64,000 nt of DNA, from NCBI GenBank assembly GCA_015665415.1, contig JADFAE010000009.1, forward strand, positions 62,001-126,000. Reading direction: 5' to 3'. The DNA is from Roseobacter sp. Its GTDB lineage: Bacteria; Pseudomonadota; Alphaproteobacteria; Rhodobacterales; Rhodobacteraceae. Shown here one piece after another: positions 17,109 to 25,907 of this stretch. The translations under genes were made by a program, and so were the position numbers. The notes under the pieces are model-generated. The model searched no databases. It saw only the letters and a list, made by a program, of their open reading frames with translations, and was not told the origin of the DNA. Position 1 is the first letter of the stretch. Every line of letters starts with the position of its first letter.

Positions 17109-18086
17109 TCAAGCATAGAGACTGAGGGCGCGTTGGAACAGCGCAGCGTCGACATTGCCGCCTGTGGCCAGGGCGATGACCGCATCGCCTTTGATCTGAT
17201 CGCCATGAAACAGCGCGGCGGCCAGGGCGACGGCGCCGCCAGGCTCCAATACGATCTTGAGCCGCACAAAGGCCAGCGCCACTGCATGCAGGGCCTCATC
17301 CTCGGTGACGACGACGCCAGGGCCGCAGAGGCGCTGAAGCACCGGGAACGTGATTTCACCAGGGGACGGGGTGAGGACGGCGTCGCAGATCGAGCCGGAG
17401 ATCTCGCGATTGCGCTCGATCTTGCCAGAGGCCAGCGAACGGGTCACATCGTCAAAGCGCTCCGGCTCTACCGGGCGCACCCGCAGGCCGGGCGCCTTGG
17501 CCTCCAGCGCAAGGGCGATGCCGCTGGTGAGGCCGCCACCGCCACAGCAGACCAGCACATCGGCTGCATCGACATCCGCCGCTGCCGCCTGTTCGGCGAT
17601 CTCCAGCCCGGTGGTGCCCTGTCCGGCAATCACCTGGGGTTCGTCATAGGGTTTGATCAGGGTGAGGCCGCGCGCCTCAGCCAGTTGATGACCGATGGCG
17701 TCGCGGTCTTCGCCAGCCGCGCGATCATAGAGCACCACCTCAGCGCCAAGGGCGCGGGTGTTGTCGATCTTGAGCCGGGGCGCATCGGCGGGCATCAGGA
17801 TCACGGCAGCAACCCCATGGGCCTTGGCGGCGGCGGCGACGCCCTGAGCATGGTTGCCGCTGGAAAAGGCGATGACGCCGCGGGCGCGCTGGGTCTCGGT
17901 CAGGGCCGAGATCGCAGACCAGCCGCCGCGAAACTTGAAAGAGCCGGTGTGTTGCAGGCACTCTGCTTTTACCAGCACCCGGCGTCCGGCGATCTCATCC
18001 AGAAAGGGCGAGCTGAGCAGTGGCGTGCGGCGGCTGTACCCCTTCAGCCGCTTGGCTGCGGCCTGGATCATGGCGAAATCGGACAT
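17109..18086 (-). CDS. Threonine/serine dehydratase-like PLP enzyme
   Basis: 325-residue fold-type II PLP enzyme. The Schiff-base Lys is in TGSFKFRG, the substrate loop is SSGNHAQGVA, and the phosphate-binding glycine loop is CGGGGLTSG. It lacks the C-terminal regulatory domain of biosynthetic IlvA, so it belongs with the short catabolic threonine/serine dehydratases, which include serine racemase and hydroxyaspartate dehydratase. Its start overlaps the stop of the upstream hydrolase by one base (TGATG), pointing to translational coupling. The substrate is uncertain among Thr, Ser and hydroxyaspartate. Confidence 0.88.
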   Translation of the reverse strand: MSDFAMIQAAAKRLKGYSRRTPLLSSPFLDEIAGRRVLVKAECLQHTGSFKFRGGWSAISALTETQRARGVIAFSSGNHAQGVAAAAKAHGVAAVILMPADAPRLKIDNTRALGAEVVLYDRAAGEDRDAIGHQLAEARGLTLIKPYDEPQVIAGQGTTGLEIAEQAAAADVDAADVLVCCGGGGLTSGIALALEAKAPGLRVRPVEPERFDDVTRSLASGKIERNREISGSICDAVLTPSPGEITFPVLQRLCGPGVVVTEDEALHAVALAFVRLKIVLEPGGAVALAAALFHGDQIKGDAVIALATGGNVDAALFQRALSLYA

Positions 18087-18919
18087 CAGATCTGCTCCAT
18101 AACGGATTGAATGAGGGTGAGTGCTGCGGGCTCGTCGAGAAAAGGCACATGCCCCCGATTGGTCAGCTCCACCGCCTGCAGGCTGGGCAATCGGGTCTGC
18201 ATCTCCCGATAGGTCTCATGGCTCAGCACGTCAGAATTGGCCCCGCGGATCACGCCGCAGGGCAGGCCCTCCAGTGCAATGAACAGCGGCCAAAGATCGG
18301 GCACTGGCCCGGCCTCTGCCTGGGCCAAAAGCGCGTCCCGAATGCGCGGGTCATAGCGCAGCTGCAGCCCCTCGGGGCTGGCGTCATAAAAGGCTTCAAC
18401 CTCTTCGCGCCAGCGCTGGGCAGGCACATCCGCAAAGGCGGGTGCCATCAGGGCGGCGAGCGTTTCGGCAGCCTGAGCGTGGGTTTTTGCGGCAGGGCGG
18501 CGACCGACATAGTGCATGATGCGGTCAATGCCGTCTTTGGGGACCTCCGGTCCAACATCGTTGAGGATAACGGCCGTAAGCCGTGCCTTGGCAGTGGCGG
18601 CCAGCACCATCGCCACCATGCCGCCGCGTGAGGTGCCCAGGAGGGCCGCCTTTGGAAGCTGCAAATGATCCATCAGTTCCAGCACATCCTGCGCCTCGCG
18701 CGGGACGTTGTAATTGGTGAACTGCGGGTCGGGGTCGGATTGGCCCCTCCCGCGCGCATCCAGGGTGATCAGGCGATAGGCCTGGGCATGGGGGGCGAAA
18801 TAGCGAAAATCACGACTGTCCCGGGTGAGGCCCGGTAGGCAAATCAGCGGCGTACCCTCTGGCGTGCCGCTGATCTGATAAAACAGTGACAGCCCGTCGG
18901 AAGTGGTGAAATGGCTCAT
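18086..18919 (-). CDS. Alpha/beta hydrolase
   Basis: 277-residue hydrolase. It has ICLPGLTRDSRDFRYFAPHA near the oxyanion site, DARGRGQSD, a nucleophile elbow GTSRGGMVAM, and a C-terminal His in NRGHVPFLDEPAAL. The layout is that of the haloperoxidase/epoxide-hydrolase-like group. The start MSHFTTSDGLSLFYQ is chosen because upstream in-frame sequence is non-conserved and overlaps the haloacid dehalogenase gene. It is coupled to the dehydratase downstream and lies 13 bp from the dehalogenase stop. The three probably form one transcript, but no shared pathway is obvious. Confidence 0.84.
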   Translation of the reverse strand: MSHFTTSDGLSLFYQISGTPEGTPLICLPGLTRDSRDFRYFAPHAQAYRLITLDARGRGQSDPDPQFTNYNVPREAQDVLELMDHLQLPKAALLGTSRGGMVAMVLAATAKARLTAVILNDVGPEVPKDGIDRIMHYVGRRPAAKTHAQAAETLAALMAPAFADVPAQRWREEVEAFYDASPEGLQLRYDPRIRDALLAQAEAGPVPDLWPLFIALEGLPCGVIRGANSDVLSHETYREMQTRLPSLQAVELTNRGHVPFLDEPAALTLIQSVMEQI

Positions 18920-18932
18920 GGAATTCAGGCTC

Positions 18933-19619
18933 TCAGGGTTTGGCGAGATCGGGAATGGTGGTGAGATCGGACAGAATGTGATCCGGGACCCAAGGCAGGC
19001 GGTCGACGGGCTCGCCCGCACGGTTGACCCAGGAGGTGGCAAAGCCATAGCCCGCGGCGCCAGCGGCATCCCAGCCATTGGAGGAGACAAACAAAACTTG
19101 GCCTTTGTCACAGCCAAAGCGCTGCCCGACCAGGTCATAGACCCGATGGTCGGGTTTGAAGATACCGACGCTTTCCACCGAGAGCACATCATCCAGCAGT
19201 GCGCCAATTCCGGCGTAGTGCACCGCCCCTTCCAACATGTCGGGAGATCCGTTTGACAGGATGGCCGTGTTCAGCCCGGCGTCTTTTAGGGCCGTCAGCA
19301 TAGCGGGGACTTCCGGGTAGGCCTGCAGCTCCCAATAGAGATCAAGCAGACGCTGGCGCAATTTGGGATCGCCCGCTAGGCCGCAGGCCTCCAGCGCCCA
19401 GTCGAGCCCGTCCTGGGTGACCTGCCAAAAGCCGCAATGGGCCCCGGTGATGGCGCGCAGCCAGGTGTATTGCAGCTGCTTTTGCCGCCAGAGGTTGGCA
19501 AGCGTGGCTGCATTGTCGGCAAGATGTGGAAACTCAGGTTCAGCGGCGGCCTGGCGGGCGGCGGCGGCGACATCAAACAAGGTGCCATAGGCATCAAAGA
19601 CACAAGTGGTGATTGGCAT
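18933..19619 (-). CDS. (S)-2-haloacid dehalogenase, type II
   Basis: 228-residue HAD-superfamily hydrolase that removes halide from short 2-haloalkanoates. The Asp nucleophile is in VFDAYGTLFD, the Ser/Asn motif is LSNGSPDML, the Lys is in IFKPDHRVYDL, and the family-specific SSNGWDAAGAAGYGF corresponds to the dehalogenase SSNxWDxxGA signature. The length is typical. The ATG at 19619 (MPITTCVFD) is favoured. Haloacid dehalogenases are common in marine Roseobacters. It is the first gene of the three-gene minus-strand run. Confidence 0.9.
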   Translation of the reverse strand: MPITTCVFDAYGTLFDVAAAARQAAAEPEFPHLADNAATLANLWRQKQLQYTWLRAITGAHCGFWQVTQDGLDWALEACGLAGDPKLRQRLLDLYWELQAYPEVPAMLTALKDAGLNTAILSNGSPDMLEGAVHYAGIGALLDDVLSVESVGIFKPDHRVYDLVGQRFGCDKGQVLFVSSNGWDAAGAAGYGFATSWVNRAGEPVDRLPWVPDHILSDLTTIPDLAKP

Positions 19620-19857
19620 GGAATTCTCCCCTGTCTGCACCCTGTCACGAGGCCATCAAGGTCGCAAAGCGCGAAGTTGTGATCAATACAATTCCCTGCC
19701 GTCAGCATGGCGATTTGGGGCCTATCAGCCGCTGTCTGGCTGCAATTGTACATGTTTCGCACCGCAAGACCCATGCGTGGGGCGGGTGACGGGTTTACAC
19801 CGGGACTGCGCCCTGTAGGGTGCCGGGCGATATTATTCTACTTGAACTGGAGGTCAC

Positions 19858-20286
19858 ATGACCGAGGTAAAGAGCGGCGACACCGTCCACATCCACTACA
19901 CAGGCACATTGGCCGATGGTTCTGTCTTTGACAGCTCCGAGGGGCGCGAGCCGCTGGAGTTCACCGTTGGCAGCGGCCAGGTGATCAAGGGCATGGACGA
20001 GGGTCTGCCAGGTATGAAGGTGGGCGACAAGAAACGTCTGGAAATCCCCGCCGACGACGCCTATGGCCCGCTGAACCCGGATGCACGCCAGTCGATCCCG
20101 CGTGAAGGCATTCCGGATGAAATTCCGCTGGAAGTCGGCATTCAGCTGCAGATGCAAAGCCCCGAAGGCCATGTGCTGCCGGTGACCGTGGTTGAGGTGA
20201 CCGAGGCAACCGTGACGCTGGACGCCAATCATCCTTTGGCGGGCAAGGATCTGAATTTTGACATCGAGCTGGTCTCGATCAGCTGA
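19858..20286 (+). CDS. FKBP-type peptidyl-prolyl isomerase, SlyD/SlpA-like
   Basis: 142-residue prolyl isomerase/chaperone. The FKBP core begins [24 protein letters not shown] and includes [23 protein letters not shown]. The insert-in-flap chaperone domain spans about residues 65-125 ([21 protein letters not shown] and on), then FELVSI-type closing strands. The His/Cys-rich metal tail of E. coli SlyD is absent, so nickel handling is not suggested. TGGAGG precedes the ATG. A strong terminator follows. Confidence 0.9.
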   Translation: MTEVKSGDTVHIHYTGTLADGSVFDSSEGREPLEFTVGSGQVIKGMDEGLPGMKVGDKKRLEIPADDAYGPLNPDARQSIPREGIPDEIPLEVGIQLQMQSPEGHVLPVTVVEVTEATVTLDANHPLAGKDLNFDIELVSIS

Positions 20287-20310
20287 GCCCTGTTGGCGCG
20301 GCAGAAACAG

Positions 20311-20338
20311 AAAAGGGCGCCTCGCGGGCGCCCTTTTT
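20311..20338. terminator. Bidirectional intrinsic terminator
   Basis: An 11-bp stem, AAAAGGGCGCC with GGCGCCCTTTT, has a 5-nt loop TCGCG and a T-run after it on the plus strand. The A-run before it gives a T-run on the minus strand. It lies between the convergent FKBP and fabI genes and can serve both. Confidence 0.85.
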
Positions 20339-20360
20339 GTCTTGCTGGGGGGGGCTCGAC

Positions 20361-21149
20361 TTACAGGTGATCCTGCTGCGGCATGCCCAGAACATGAAAG
20401 CCGCCGTCGACGCGAATGATTTCGCCTGTCGTGCAGGCCCCGGCATCAGAGGCAAGGTAGACGGCTGTGCCCCCCACCGCTTCGAGCGTTGCATTTGAGC
20501 GCATCGGGGCGTTCTGCTCGGTGTGCTTGTAGGTCTTGCGCGCGCCGCCAATGGCCGCCCCGGCCAGGGTTTTCATCGGGCCGGGCGAGATCGCATTGAC
20601 GCGAATGCCTTCGGGGCCGAGGTCATTGGCCAGATAGCGGGTGGCGCTTTCCAGAGCGGCCTTGGCCACGCCCATGACGTTGTAGTTTGGCGTTACCCGA
20701 TTGGAGCCGCCATAGGTCAGGGTCAACAAGGTGCCGCCATTGTCTTTCATCAGCGGGTAGGCGCGCCGGGCGACTTCGATCAGGGAGTAGGCCGAGATAT
20801 CCATCGAATTCTTGAAGTTGGCCCGGCTGGTATCCAGGAACCGGCCTGTGAGCTCTGACTTGTCCGAATAGGCGATTGCGTGAACCACAAAATCGATGCT
20901 GTCCCAACGGCTCCCAAGTTGCGCAAAGGCGGTGTCCAGCGAAGCATCATCGGTGACATCGACGTCGACCATGAAATCGCTGCCAACGCTTTGGGCCAGG
21001 GGTTCCAGGCGCTTGCCAAAGGCCTCGCCCTGATAGGTAAAGGCCAGCTCGGCGCCAGCTTCCGCCATGGCCTTGGCGATGCCCCAGGCGATCGAGCGTT
21101 CATTGGCCACGCCCATGATAAGGCCGCGTTTGCCGGAAAGTGCGTTCAT
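20361..21149 (-). CDS. fabI: Enoyl-[acyl-carrier-protein] reductase (NADH)
   Basis: 262-residue short-chain-dehydrogenase-fold enzyme catalysing the last step of fatty acid elongation. The nucleotide loop is GLIMGVANERSIAWGIA. The active-site pattern Tyr-x6-Tyr-x6-Lys sits in TYGGSNRVTPNYNVMGVAKA. The C-terminal VDGGFHVLGM is typical. The length matches FabI. It follows fabB on the same strand but with a 238-bp gap containing a terminator-like hairpin, so it may have its own promoter. Confidence 0.96.
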   Translation of the reverse strand: MNALSGKRGLIMGVANERSIAWGIAKAMAEAGAELAFTYQGEAFGKRLEPLAQSVGSDFMVDVDVTDDASLDTAFAQLGSRWDSIDFVVHAIAYSDKSELTGRFLDTSRANFKNSMDISAYSLIEVARRAYPLMKDNGGTLLTLTYGGSNRVTPNYNVMGVAKAALESATRYLANDLGPEGIRVNAISPGPMKTLAGAAIGGARKTYKHTEQNAPMRSNATLEAVGGTAVYLASDAGACTTGEIIRVDGGFHVLGMPQQDHL

Positions 21150-21328
21150 GATAATCCCTCAAAATTTGCCGCTGAATAGGCTTTTTCAGCGCATAGCGTC
21201 AAGGTTGCGCATCTCAGCGGGCCGCTGAGCCTGCAGTCTTGGCCCTTAAGTGACGCATTTGGGTTCCATTTCACCCGTATCGCTGTGGTGACCCGAGAAA
21301 GGCCTCGCTGATACGGCGCGTGTAAGAC

Positions 21329-21363
21329 AAAGGGACCGAACCTGTGACAGGCGCGGTCCCTTT
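21329..21363 (-). terminator. Probable terminator after fabB
   Basis: AAAGGGACCG (21329-21338) pairs perfectly with CGGTCCCTTT (21354-21363). A small inner stem CCTG/CAGG sits in the loop. On the minus strand the stem is followed by only a weak T-rich run. It lies 24 bp beyond the fabB stop and may partly separate fabB from fabI. Confidence 0.6.
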
Positions 21364-21387
21364 CCAGATCATTCAAAACAACCAGGC

Positions 21388-22617
21388 TCAGCCCTGATAT
21401 TTGGACAGAACCATCGAGCCATTGGTGCCACCAAAGCCAAAGCTGTTGGTCATCACACTGTCCAGGCCGGCGTTTTCCACATATTCGGTGGCAACTTCGC
21501 CGGGCTCAATGCCTTCAGCCAGGGTCTCGACGTTGATCGAAGGCGTGATGAAGTCATTGTCCAGCATCAAGAGGCAGAAGATCGCCTCGAGTGCGCCAGC
21601 TGCGCCCTGGGCATGGCCGGTCATCGATTTGGTCGAGGAGATTGGCGGGACATTGCCGGCGCCAAAGACGCGGCGCGCAGCTTCGACTTCGCCAACATCG
21701 CCAACAGGCGTCGAGGTGCCATGGGCGTTGATATAGCTGACGTTGCGGCCTTCGGGCAGGGTCGACAGGGCCAGACGCATGGCGCGCTCGCCGCCTTCAC
21801 CCGAGGGGGCAACCATGTCGTGCCCATCCGAGGTGGCGGCAAAGCCTGTAACCTCGGCATAGATCTTGGCCCCGCGCGCCAGGGCGTGGTCGAGATCTTC
21901 CAGCACCACGATGCCGCCGCCACCGGAGATCACAAAGCCGTCGCGGTCCTGATCAAAGGCGCGGCTGGCCTTGGTGGGATCATCGTTTTTCTTGGAGGAC
22001 ATCGCACCCATGGCGTCGAACAGGCAGGACAGGGTCCAGTCCAGTTCCTCGCCACCACCGGCAAACATTACGTCCTGCTTGCCCATCATGATCTGCTCAG
22101 CCGCATTGCCGATGCAGTGCAGCGAGGTGGAACAGGCAGAGGTGATCGAATAGTTGATGCCCTTGATTTTAAAGGCGGTCGCCAGGTTGGCGGAGATCGT
22201 CGAGGACATGCATTTGGGCACAGCAAAGGGCCCGATCCGCTTGGTCGCGCCAGTCTTGGCGACCACCTGATGCGCCGCCAGCATGGCAGAGGTCGACGGG
22301 CCGCCAGAGCCGGCAACCAGACCGGTGCGCTCATTGATGACCTGATCTTCACCCAGGCCGGAGTCCGCGATGGCCTGGCTCATGGCGATATGGGCATAGG
22401 CCGCACCATCACCCATGAAACGCAGGGTGCGCTTGTCGACATGTTCCTTGGTGTCGATCTTCAGCGTGCCCGCAACCTGGCTGCGAAAGCCATGCTCGGT
22501 CATTTCCGGGCTTGCTTCGATACCGGATTTTCCGGATTTCAGCGAAGCGATGACTTCTTCGGCATTGTTTCCGATAGAGGAGACGATCCCCAGACCAGTG
22601 ACGACGACACGACGCAT
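21388..22617 (-). CDS. fabB: 3-oxoacyl-[acyl-carrier-protein] synthase I
   Basis: 409-residue condensing enzyme needed for unsaturated fatty acid synthesis with FabA. The catalytic Cys lies in TSACSTSLHCIGNA, the two catalytic His in NAHGTSTPVGD and MTGHAQGAAGA, and the glycine-rich C-terminal loop is NSFGFGGTNGSMVL. The length fits FabB. In many alphaproteobacteria fabA and fabB form one operon. Here about 1.1 kb with an opposite-strand gene and a terminator lies between them, so fabB must be transcribed from its own promoter in the preceding intergenic segment. Confidence 0.95.
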   Translation of the reverse strand: MRRVVVTGLGIVSSIGNNAEEVIASLKSGKSGIEASPEMTEHGFRSQVAGTLKIDTKEHVDKRTLRFMGDGAAYAHIAMSQAIADSGLGEDQVINERTGLVAGSGGPSTSAMLAAHQVVAKTGATKRIGPFAVPKCMSSTISANLATAFKIKGINYSITSACSTSLHCIGNAAEQIMMGKQDVMFAGGGEELDWTLSCLFDAMGAMSSKKNDDPTKASRAFDQDRDGFVISGGGGIVVLEDLDHALARGAKIYAEVTGFAATSDGHDMVAPSGEGGERAMRLALSTLPEGRNVSYINAHGTSTPVGDVGEVEAARRVFGAGNVPPISSTKSMTGHAQGAAGALEAIFCLLMLDNDFITPSINVETLAEGIEPGEVATEYVENAGLDSVMTNSFGFGGTNGSMVLSKYQG

Positions 22618-23019
22618 ACGTGCACTCCCTTATTTGCTTATGTCTTAGTATGCATTGCGAGGCAGAGGTGCAAGATGGCATGACGGCTGGGCGAAGGCCG
22701 CCAGCTGGTTTTGCGGCGAACGGCGGCTAGGCGGACTGTGCTGCTTATGAACGATTTCAGAAATGCCACAGCGTCCGAACCGAGGGGTGGGAAGCGAAGC
22801 GCCCGCCCCGTGGGGGCGGTTCGGGCGCTGCCAAAGCGGCGCTTTGGAAATTTGCGAAACACCTAATTGTGGCAGCCTTTGAAGGCTCGCTATGCGGACT
22901 GTTCTACCGTTCGACAAATTGAAAGAAACCTCAAATTTTTCTCGGGACAGAAATCGCCCCCGCCACTAACATAAGCGCCACAGCATCATGGTGGTTCAAT
23001 GGATACTGAAGGGAATGGA
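22618..23019. other. 402-bp intergenic stretch between fabB and the orphan secreted gene
   Basis: No convincing gene. The first half is G+C rich with several dyads, for example CCAAAGC-GGC-GCTTTGG near 22832-22848 and a C-run/G-run pair just before it. The second half is A+T rich and should hold the divergent promoters of fabB and the secreted-protein gene. The G+C-rich half has the look of a dispersed repeat or decayed coding sequence, but no second copy was seen here. Confidence 0.5.
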
Positions 23020-23586
23020 GTGAAAACCACGAAGAACTTCTGTCGGGCAATACTGTCATTTTCGTTAGCCGGTTTTTGTTCTTTGCAACCCGCTTTGGCT
23101 AGCGATGAATGTAATATTCGTCGCATCGCCGACATAGTAAAAACCATCAGCATACTTCGCCAGGTCGAGAACTCGTTGAATACCCTAGCTCTGGCTCAGA
23201 CCGATGCGATAATAGATATCGCAACGGGCGTACACACGTTGGAACTTTATAACGATGAAAGCGGATTTTTCGGACCTTTGGGTGGGTTACGTAAGACCAC
23301 CGACAAAAACGAAACAGTTCTGAATAATCTCGACAAGTCCATCCGCCGCTTAACTACATTCCCAACCGTTGAGCGGCGCTATGAGGACCTGAGAGAAGAC
23401 AGCGCCGCGATTATCGGCGCAGGCTACGAAATACTTGGACTACTTGAGGCTGAAGATCCGCAGGGTGCGACAAGAGTGTATGCTAGTACAACGGTGGTCG
23501 TTCTGAACCAAGCACGCGCCGATTCATACACGGTCATGTCTGAACTTGAACGGCCCATTTCTCTCGCCGGATTCCGCTGCAAGTAG
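23020..23586 (+). CDS. Secreted hypothetical protein inserted between fabB and fabA
   Basis: About 188 residues of unknown family. The N-terminus is a clear Sec signal peptide: basic KTTKNFCR, hydrophobic AILSFSLAGFCSL, and an ALA-type cleavage site before SDEC. The mature part has one Cys near each end (ECN and FRCK), which could form a disulfide, and otherwise reads as mostly helical (IADIVKTISILRQVENSLNTLALAQ; LDKSIRRLTTF). No catalytic motif was found. The GTG at 23020 follows AAGGGA at good spacing; an ATG at 22999 is an alternative. Base composition is poorer in G+C than the fab genes on either side, suggesting acquisition by insertion. Confidence 0.7.
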   Translation: MKTTKNFCRAILSFSLAGFCSLQPALASDECNIRRIADIVKTISILRQVENSLNTLALAQTDAIIDIATGVHTLELYNDESGFFGPLGGLRKTTDKNETVLNNLDKSIRRLTTFPTVERRYEDLREDSAAIIGAGYEILGLLEAEDPQGATRVYASTTVVVLNQARADSYTVMSELERPISLAGFRCK

Positions 23587-23680
23587 GGCATTCTGAAAAT
23601 CGCTACTGGCCTTAGCTCAATTCTTCGGACGGATTTGGTGTGGTCAAAATGGGCTCGTAGCGGACATTCCTCAACTAAAA

Positions 23681-23700
23681 AAGAGGCCCGGAGGCCTCTT
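23681..23700. terminator. Terminator between fabA and the orphan secreted gene
   Basis: AAGAGGCC-CGGA-GGCCTCTT is a perfect 8-bp stem. On the minus strand it is followed by a T-run (TTTTAG), ideal for terminating fabA, whose stop is 27 bp away. On the plus strand it can also end the secreted-protein transcript. Confidence 0.8.
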
Positions 23701-23726
23701 CTTCTGTCTCAAGCAGTCCGAGCAGA

Positions 23727-24236
23727 TTATGCCTCGGACAGAACGACCTTCATGTCCTTGACGTCATAGATCATCTCGCCATCGGCCTCGACGATGCCAT
23801 CCGCAACACCCATGGTCAGGCGGCGGGTCTGGATCGCTTTTTTGAAGTCGATCTTATAGGTCAGCATCTTGCGCTCAGGACGGACCATGCCGGTCAGTTT
23901 CACTTCGCCGACGCCAACGGCCATGCCGCGACCTTTCCAGCCGCGCCAGCCAAGATTAAAACCGGTCAGCTGCCACAATCCGTCCAGACCCAGGCAGCCG
24001 GGCATGATCGGGTTGCCGGGGAAGTGGCAGTCAAAGAACCACAGCTCAGGGGTGATGTCGAATTCAGCGAGGATATGGCCCTTGCCGTGGGCGCCGCCAT
24101 CGGCGCTAACCTCGGTGATGCGGTCCATCATCAGCATCGGAGGGGCAGGAAGCTGGGCATTGCCGGGGCCAAACAGCTCTCCGCGGGCACATTTCAACAG
24201 ATCGTCTTTGTCAAAGCTGCTGGGGTAATCGGCCAT
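23727..24236 (-). CDS. fabA: 3-hydroxydecanoyl-[acyl-carrier-protein] dehydratase/isomerase
   Basis: 169-residue hot-dog-fold enzyme that introduces the cis double bond in the anaerobic unsaturated fatty acid pathway. The active-site His is in [15 protein letters not shown] and the partner Asp in [13 protein letters not shown]. The length is typical of FabA. It is divergent from irr, an arrangement common in alphaproteobacteria. The terminator just downstream and the inserted gene uncouple it from fabB. Confidence 0.96.
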   Translation of the reverse strand: MADYPSSFDKDDLLKCARGELFGPGNAQLPAPPMLMMDRITEVSADGGAHGKGHILAEFDITPELWFFDCHFPGNPIMPGCLGLDGLWQLTGFNLGWRGWKGRGMAVGVGEVKLTGMVRPERKMLTYKIDFKKAIQTRRLTMGVADGIVEADGEMIYDVKDMKVVLSEA

Positions 24237-24386
24237 GCTGGCGCGTCTCCTGCCTGAGGTGTTTCATGCGTTTTTCTTCCTGTAGCACCGGCCCCAAGGG
24301 TCCTGCAAGGGCACTGAGGCAGACTGGACCGCAAGACTGTGTCCTTTGGGCAAGTCGTCAAAGTCCCGTTGAAGCGGGGATTCAGT

Positions 24387-24416
24387 TTGAAAAACGCAAC
24401 TCATTCGCATTATAAG
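24387..24416 (+). promoter_or_regulatory. irr promoter with Fur-like dyad in the spacer
   Basis: TTGAAA (24387-24392) and TATAAG (24411-24416) form a sigma70-type promoter with an 18-bp spacer. The spacer contains GCAACTCATTCGCAT, an imperfect palindrome resembling a Fur/Mur box (GCGAATGANTTCGC-like on the other strand). The transcript would start about 25 bp before the irr ATG. Repression by a Fur-family protein, possibly Irr itself or Mur, is inferred from position. Confidence 0.55.
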
Positions 24417-24447
24417 TGCCAGTAGCAACGCGATGCAGGAACCGCAC

Positions 24448-24864
24448 ATGACGCCAAACAGCGAAGACGTGGCCGTGAACTGGCTGGTTGAGGCCGGCCT
24501 GCGCCCCACCAAGCAGAGGGTTTCTCTGGCCGAGCTCTTGGTCGGGGATGGCAACCATCGCCATGTTACCGCCGAAAGCCTGTTTGACGCTGCCAAGACA
24601 AAAGGCGCGGCGGTCTCTTTGGCGACGGTCTACAACACGCTGCGCGCCTTTTGCGAGGCGGGGGTGCTGCAGGAAATCACTGTAGACGGGTCAAAAAGCT
24701 ATTTTGACACCAATACCCATGATCATCCGCATTACTTCTGGGAAGACAGCAGCCGGGTCACCGATGCGCCATCGGAGCAACTGGTCATCCAGCGTCTGCC
24801 CGAAGCTCCAGAAGGTATGGAGATCGCCTCGGTTGATGTGGTGATCCGCCTGCGCAAGATCTGA
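24448..24864 (+). CDS. irr: Fur-family iron response regulator Irr
   Basis: 138-residue Fur-superfamily regulator controlling haem and iron genes in alphaproteobacteria. The winged helix covers WLVEAGLRPTKQRVSLAELL through SLATVYNTLRAFCEAGVLQEI. The His-rich motif HDHPHYFWED corresponds to the haem/metal-binding HxH region of Irr. The N-terminal Cys-Pro haem motif of Bradyrhizobium Irr is absent, as in many other Irr proteins. AGGA precedes the ATG at 24448; an earlier in-frame ATG lacks such a site. The position next to fabA is the usual alphaproteobacterial context for irr. Confidence 0.9.
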   Translation: MTPNSEDVAVNWLVEAGLRPTKQRVSLAELLVGDGNHRHVTAESLFDAAKTKGAAVSLATVYNTLRAFCEAGVLQEITVDGSKSYFDTNTHDHPHYFWEDSSRVTDAPSEQLVIQRLPEAPEGMEIASVDVVIRLRKI

Positions 24865-24893
24865 TCTGCCGGTCACAGGGACCCCGTGACATG

Positions 24894-25811
24894 TCAGCTT
24901 TCTTGATCCGCGATCTCTTTGGATTGGAACAACTGAGTGAGCGCGGCAAAGGCGGCGGCCTGGGGTGATTCGGGGATGCTTGCGCCGTGGCTTGCCAGGA
25001 TCACTGGTTCCCGCGCGATACTGTCGCTGATTGGAATGGCGGTCAGTGGCTTGTTGTCATAGCTGATCTGGCCGGGCGGGGTGCTGTAGCTGATGCCAAG
25101 CCCTTCGCCATTGGCAGCAAAGCTGCGCATCAGCTCGAGGGAGGCAGCGCGATGGGCAATCCGGGGAGACAGGCCCAAGGATTTGAACAGGCCAAGCATG
25201 TGCTGCACCGAGAGCCCCTCTTCTGACAGAATCAATGGCTCTGCCGCCAGATCGTTGAGACTGAGAGATTGCCGCCCGGCGAGCCTGTGGTCCGGGGACA
25301 GCAGGGCGTGGGGGGATCGGAAATCGAGGGTCTCGCGGTGAAACCCTGCATCCAGGCCCAGATCATAGGTCAGGGCAAAATCCACATCTCCGCGCAACAT
25401 TGCATCCGTCAAGTCGGTGAAGCCATCCACGCGGGGAGTGATGGCCAGATCCGGGAGGTGGTCTTGCAGATGACGCAGGGCCGGGGCCAGCAAAAACGGC
25501 GCCAGATCGGAAAAGCATCCCAACACCAGTTTTTGCGTGGTCAGGATTGCAGAGGAGCGGGATTCCAGTTGGGCGGCCTGCTCAATCAGGATCTGGGCGC
25601 GATTTGCAAATTCTCGCCCCAATGGGGTCAAGGCCAGAGGCGCGCCTTGACGACGCAAAAACAGCACTTGTCCCAAATGCTCTTCGATCCGTGACAGCGC
25701 AGCCGATAGCGCAGGCTGGCTGACGTGTTGGGCCTGCGCTGCAGCTGACAAGCTGCCATGGCGGGCAACAGCACAAACATATTCGTAGTGGCGCAGTGTG
25801 AGGTATAACAT
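24894..25811 (-). CDS. LysR-family transcriptional regulator
   Basis: 305 residues. The N-terminal winged helix (RHYEYVCAVARHGSLSAAAQAQHVSQPALSAALSRIEEHLG) and the periplasmic-binding-like effector domain (VLGCFSDLAPFLLAPALRHL onward) are both complete. Divergence from the phytanoyl-CoA dioxygenase-like gene, with 96 bp between starts, strongly suggests that gene as its target. The effector is unknown. Confidence 0.92.
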   Translation of the reverse strand: MLYLTLRHYEYVCAVARHGSLSAAAQAQHVSQPALSAALSRIEEHLGQVLFLRRQGAPLALTPLGREFANRAQILIEQAAQLESRSSAILTTQKLVLGCFSDLAPFLLAPALRHLQDHLPDLAITPRVDGFTDLTDAMLRGDVDFALTYDLGLDAGFHRETLDFRSPHALLSPDHRLAGRQSLSLNDLAAEPLILSEEGLSVQHMLGLFKSLGLSPRIAHRAASLELMRSFAANGEGLGISYSTPPGQISYDNKPLTAIPISDSIAREPVILASHGASIPESPQAAAFAALTQLFQSKEIADQES

Positions 25812-25907
25812 GAATCTAAGACTGCCTTCTGAATATATGATTTGAAACTAAGGGTGGCCGCAAGCAAGTTCAATGCAGCAAAAATGTATCTTCAAACGGA
25901 GGCCCAG

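Noticed and set aside
16281-18110. 609-codon plus-strand open frame over the phosphoesterase and dehydratase
   Set aside because: Antisense shadow of two well-supported genes; no family features.
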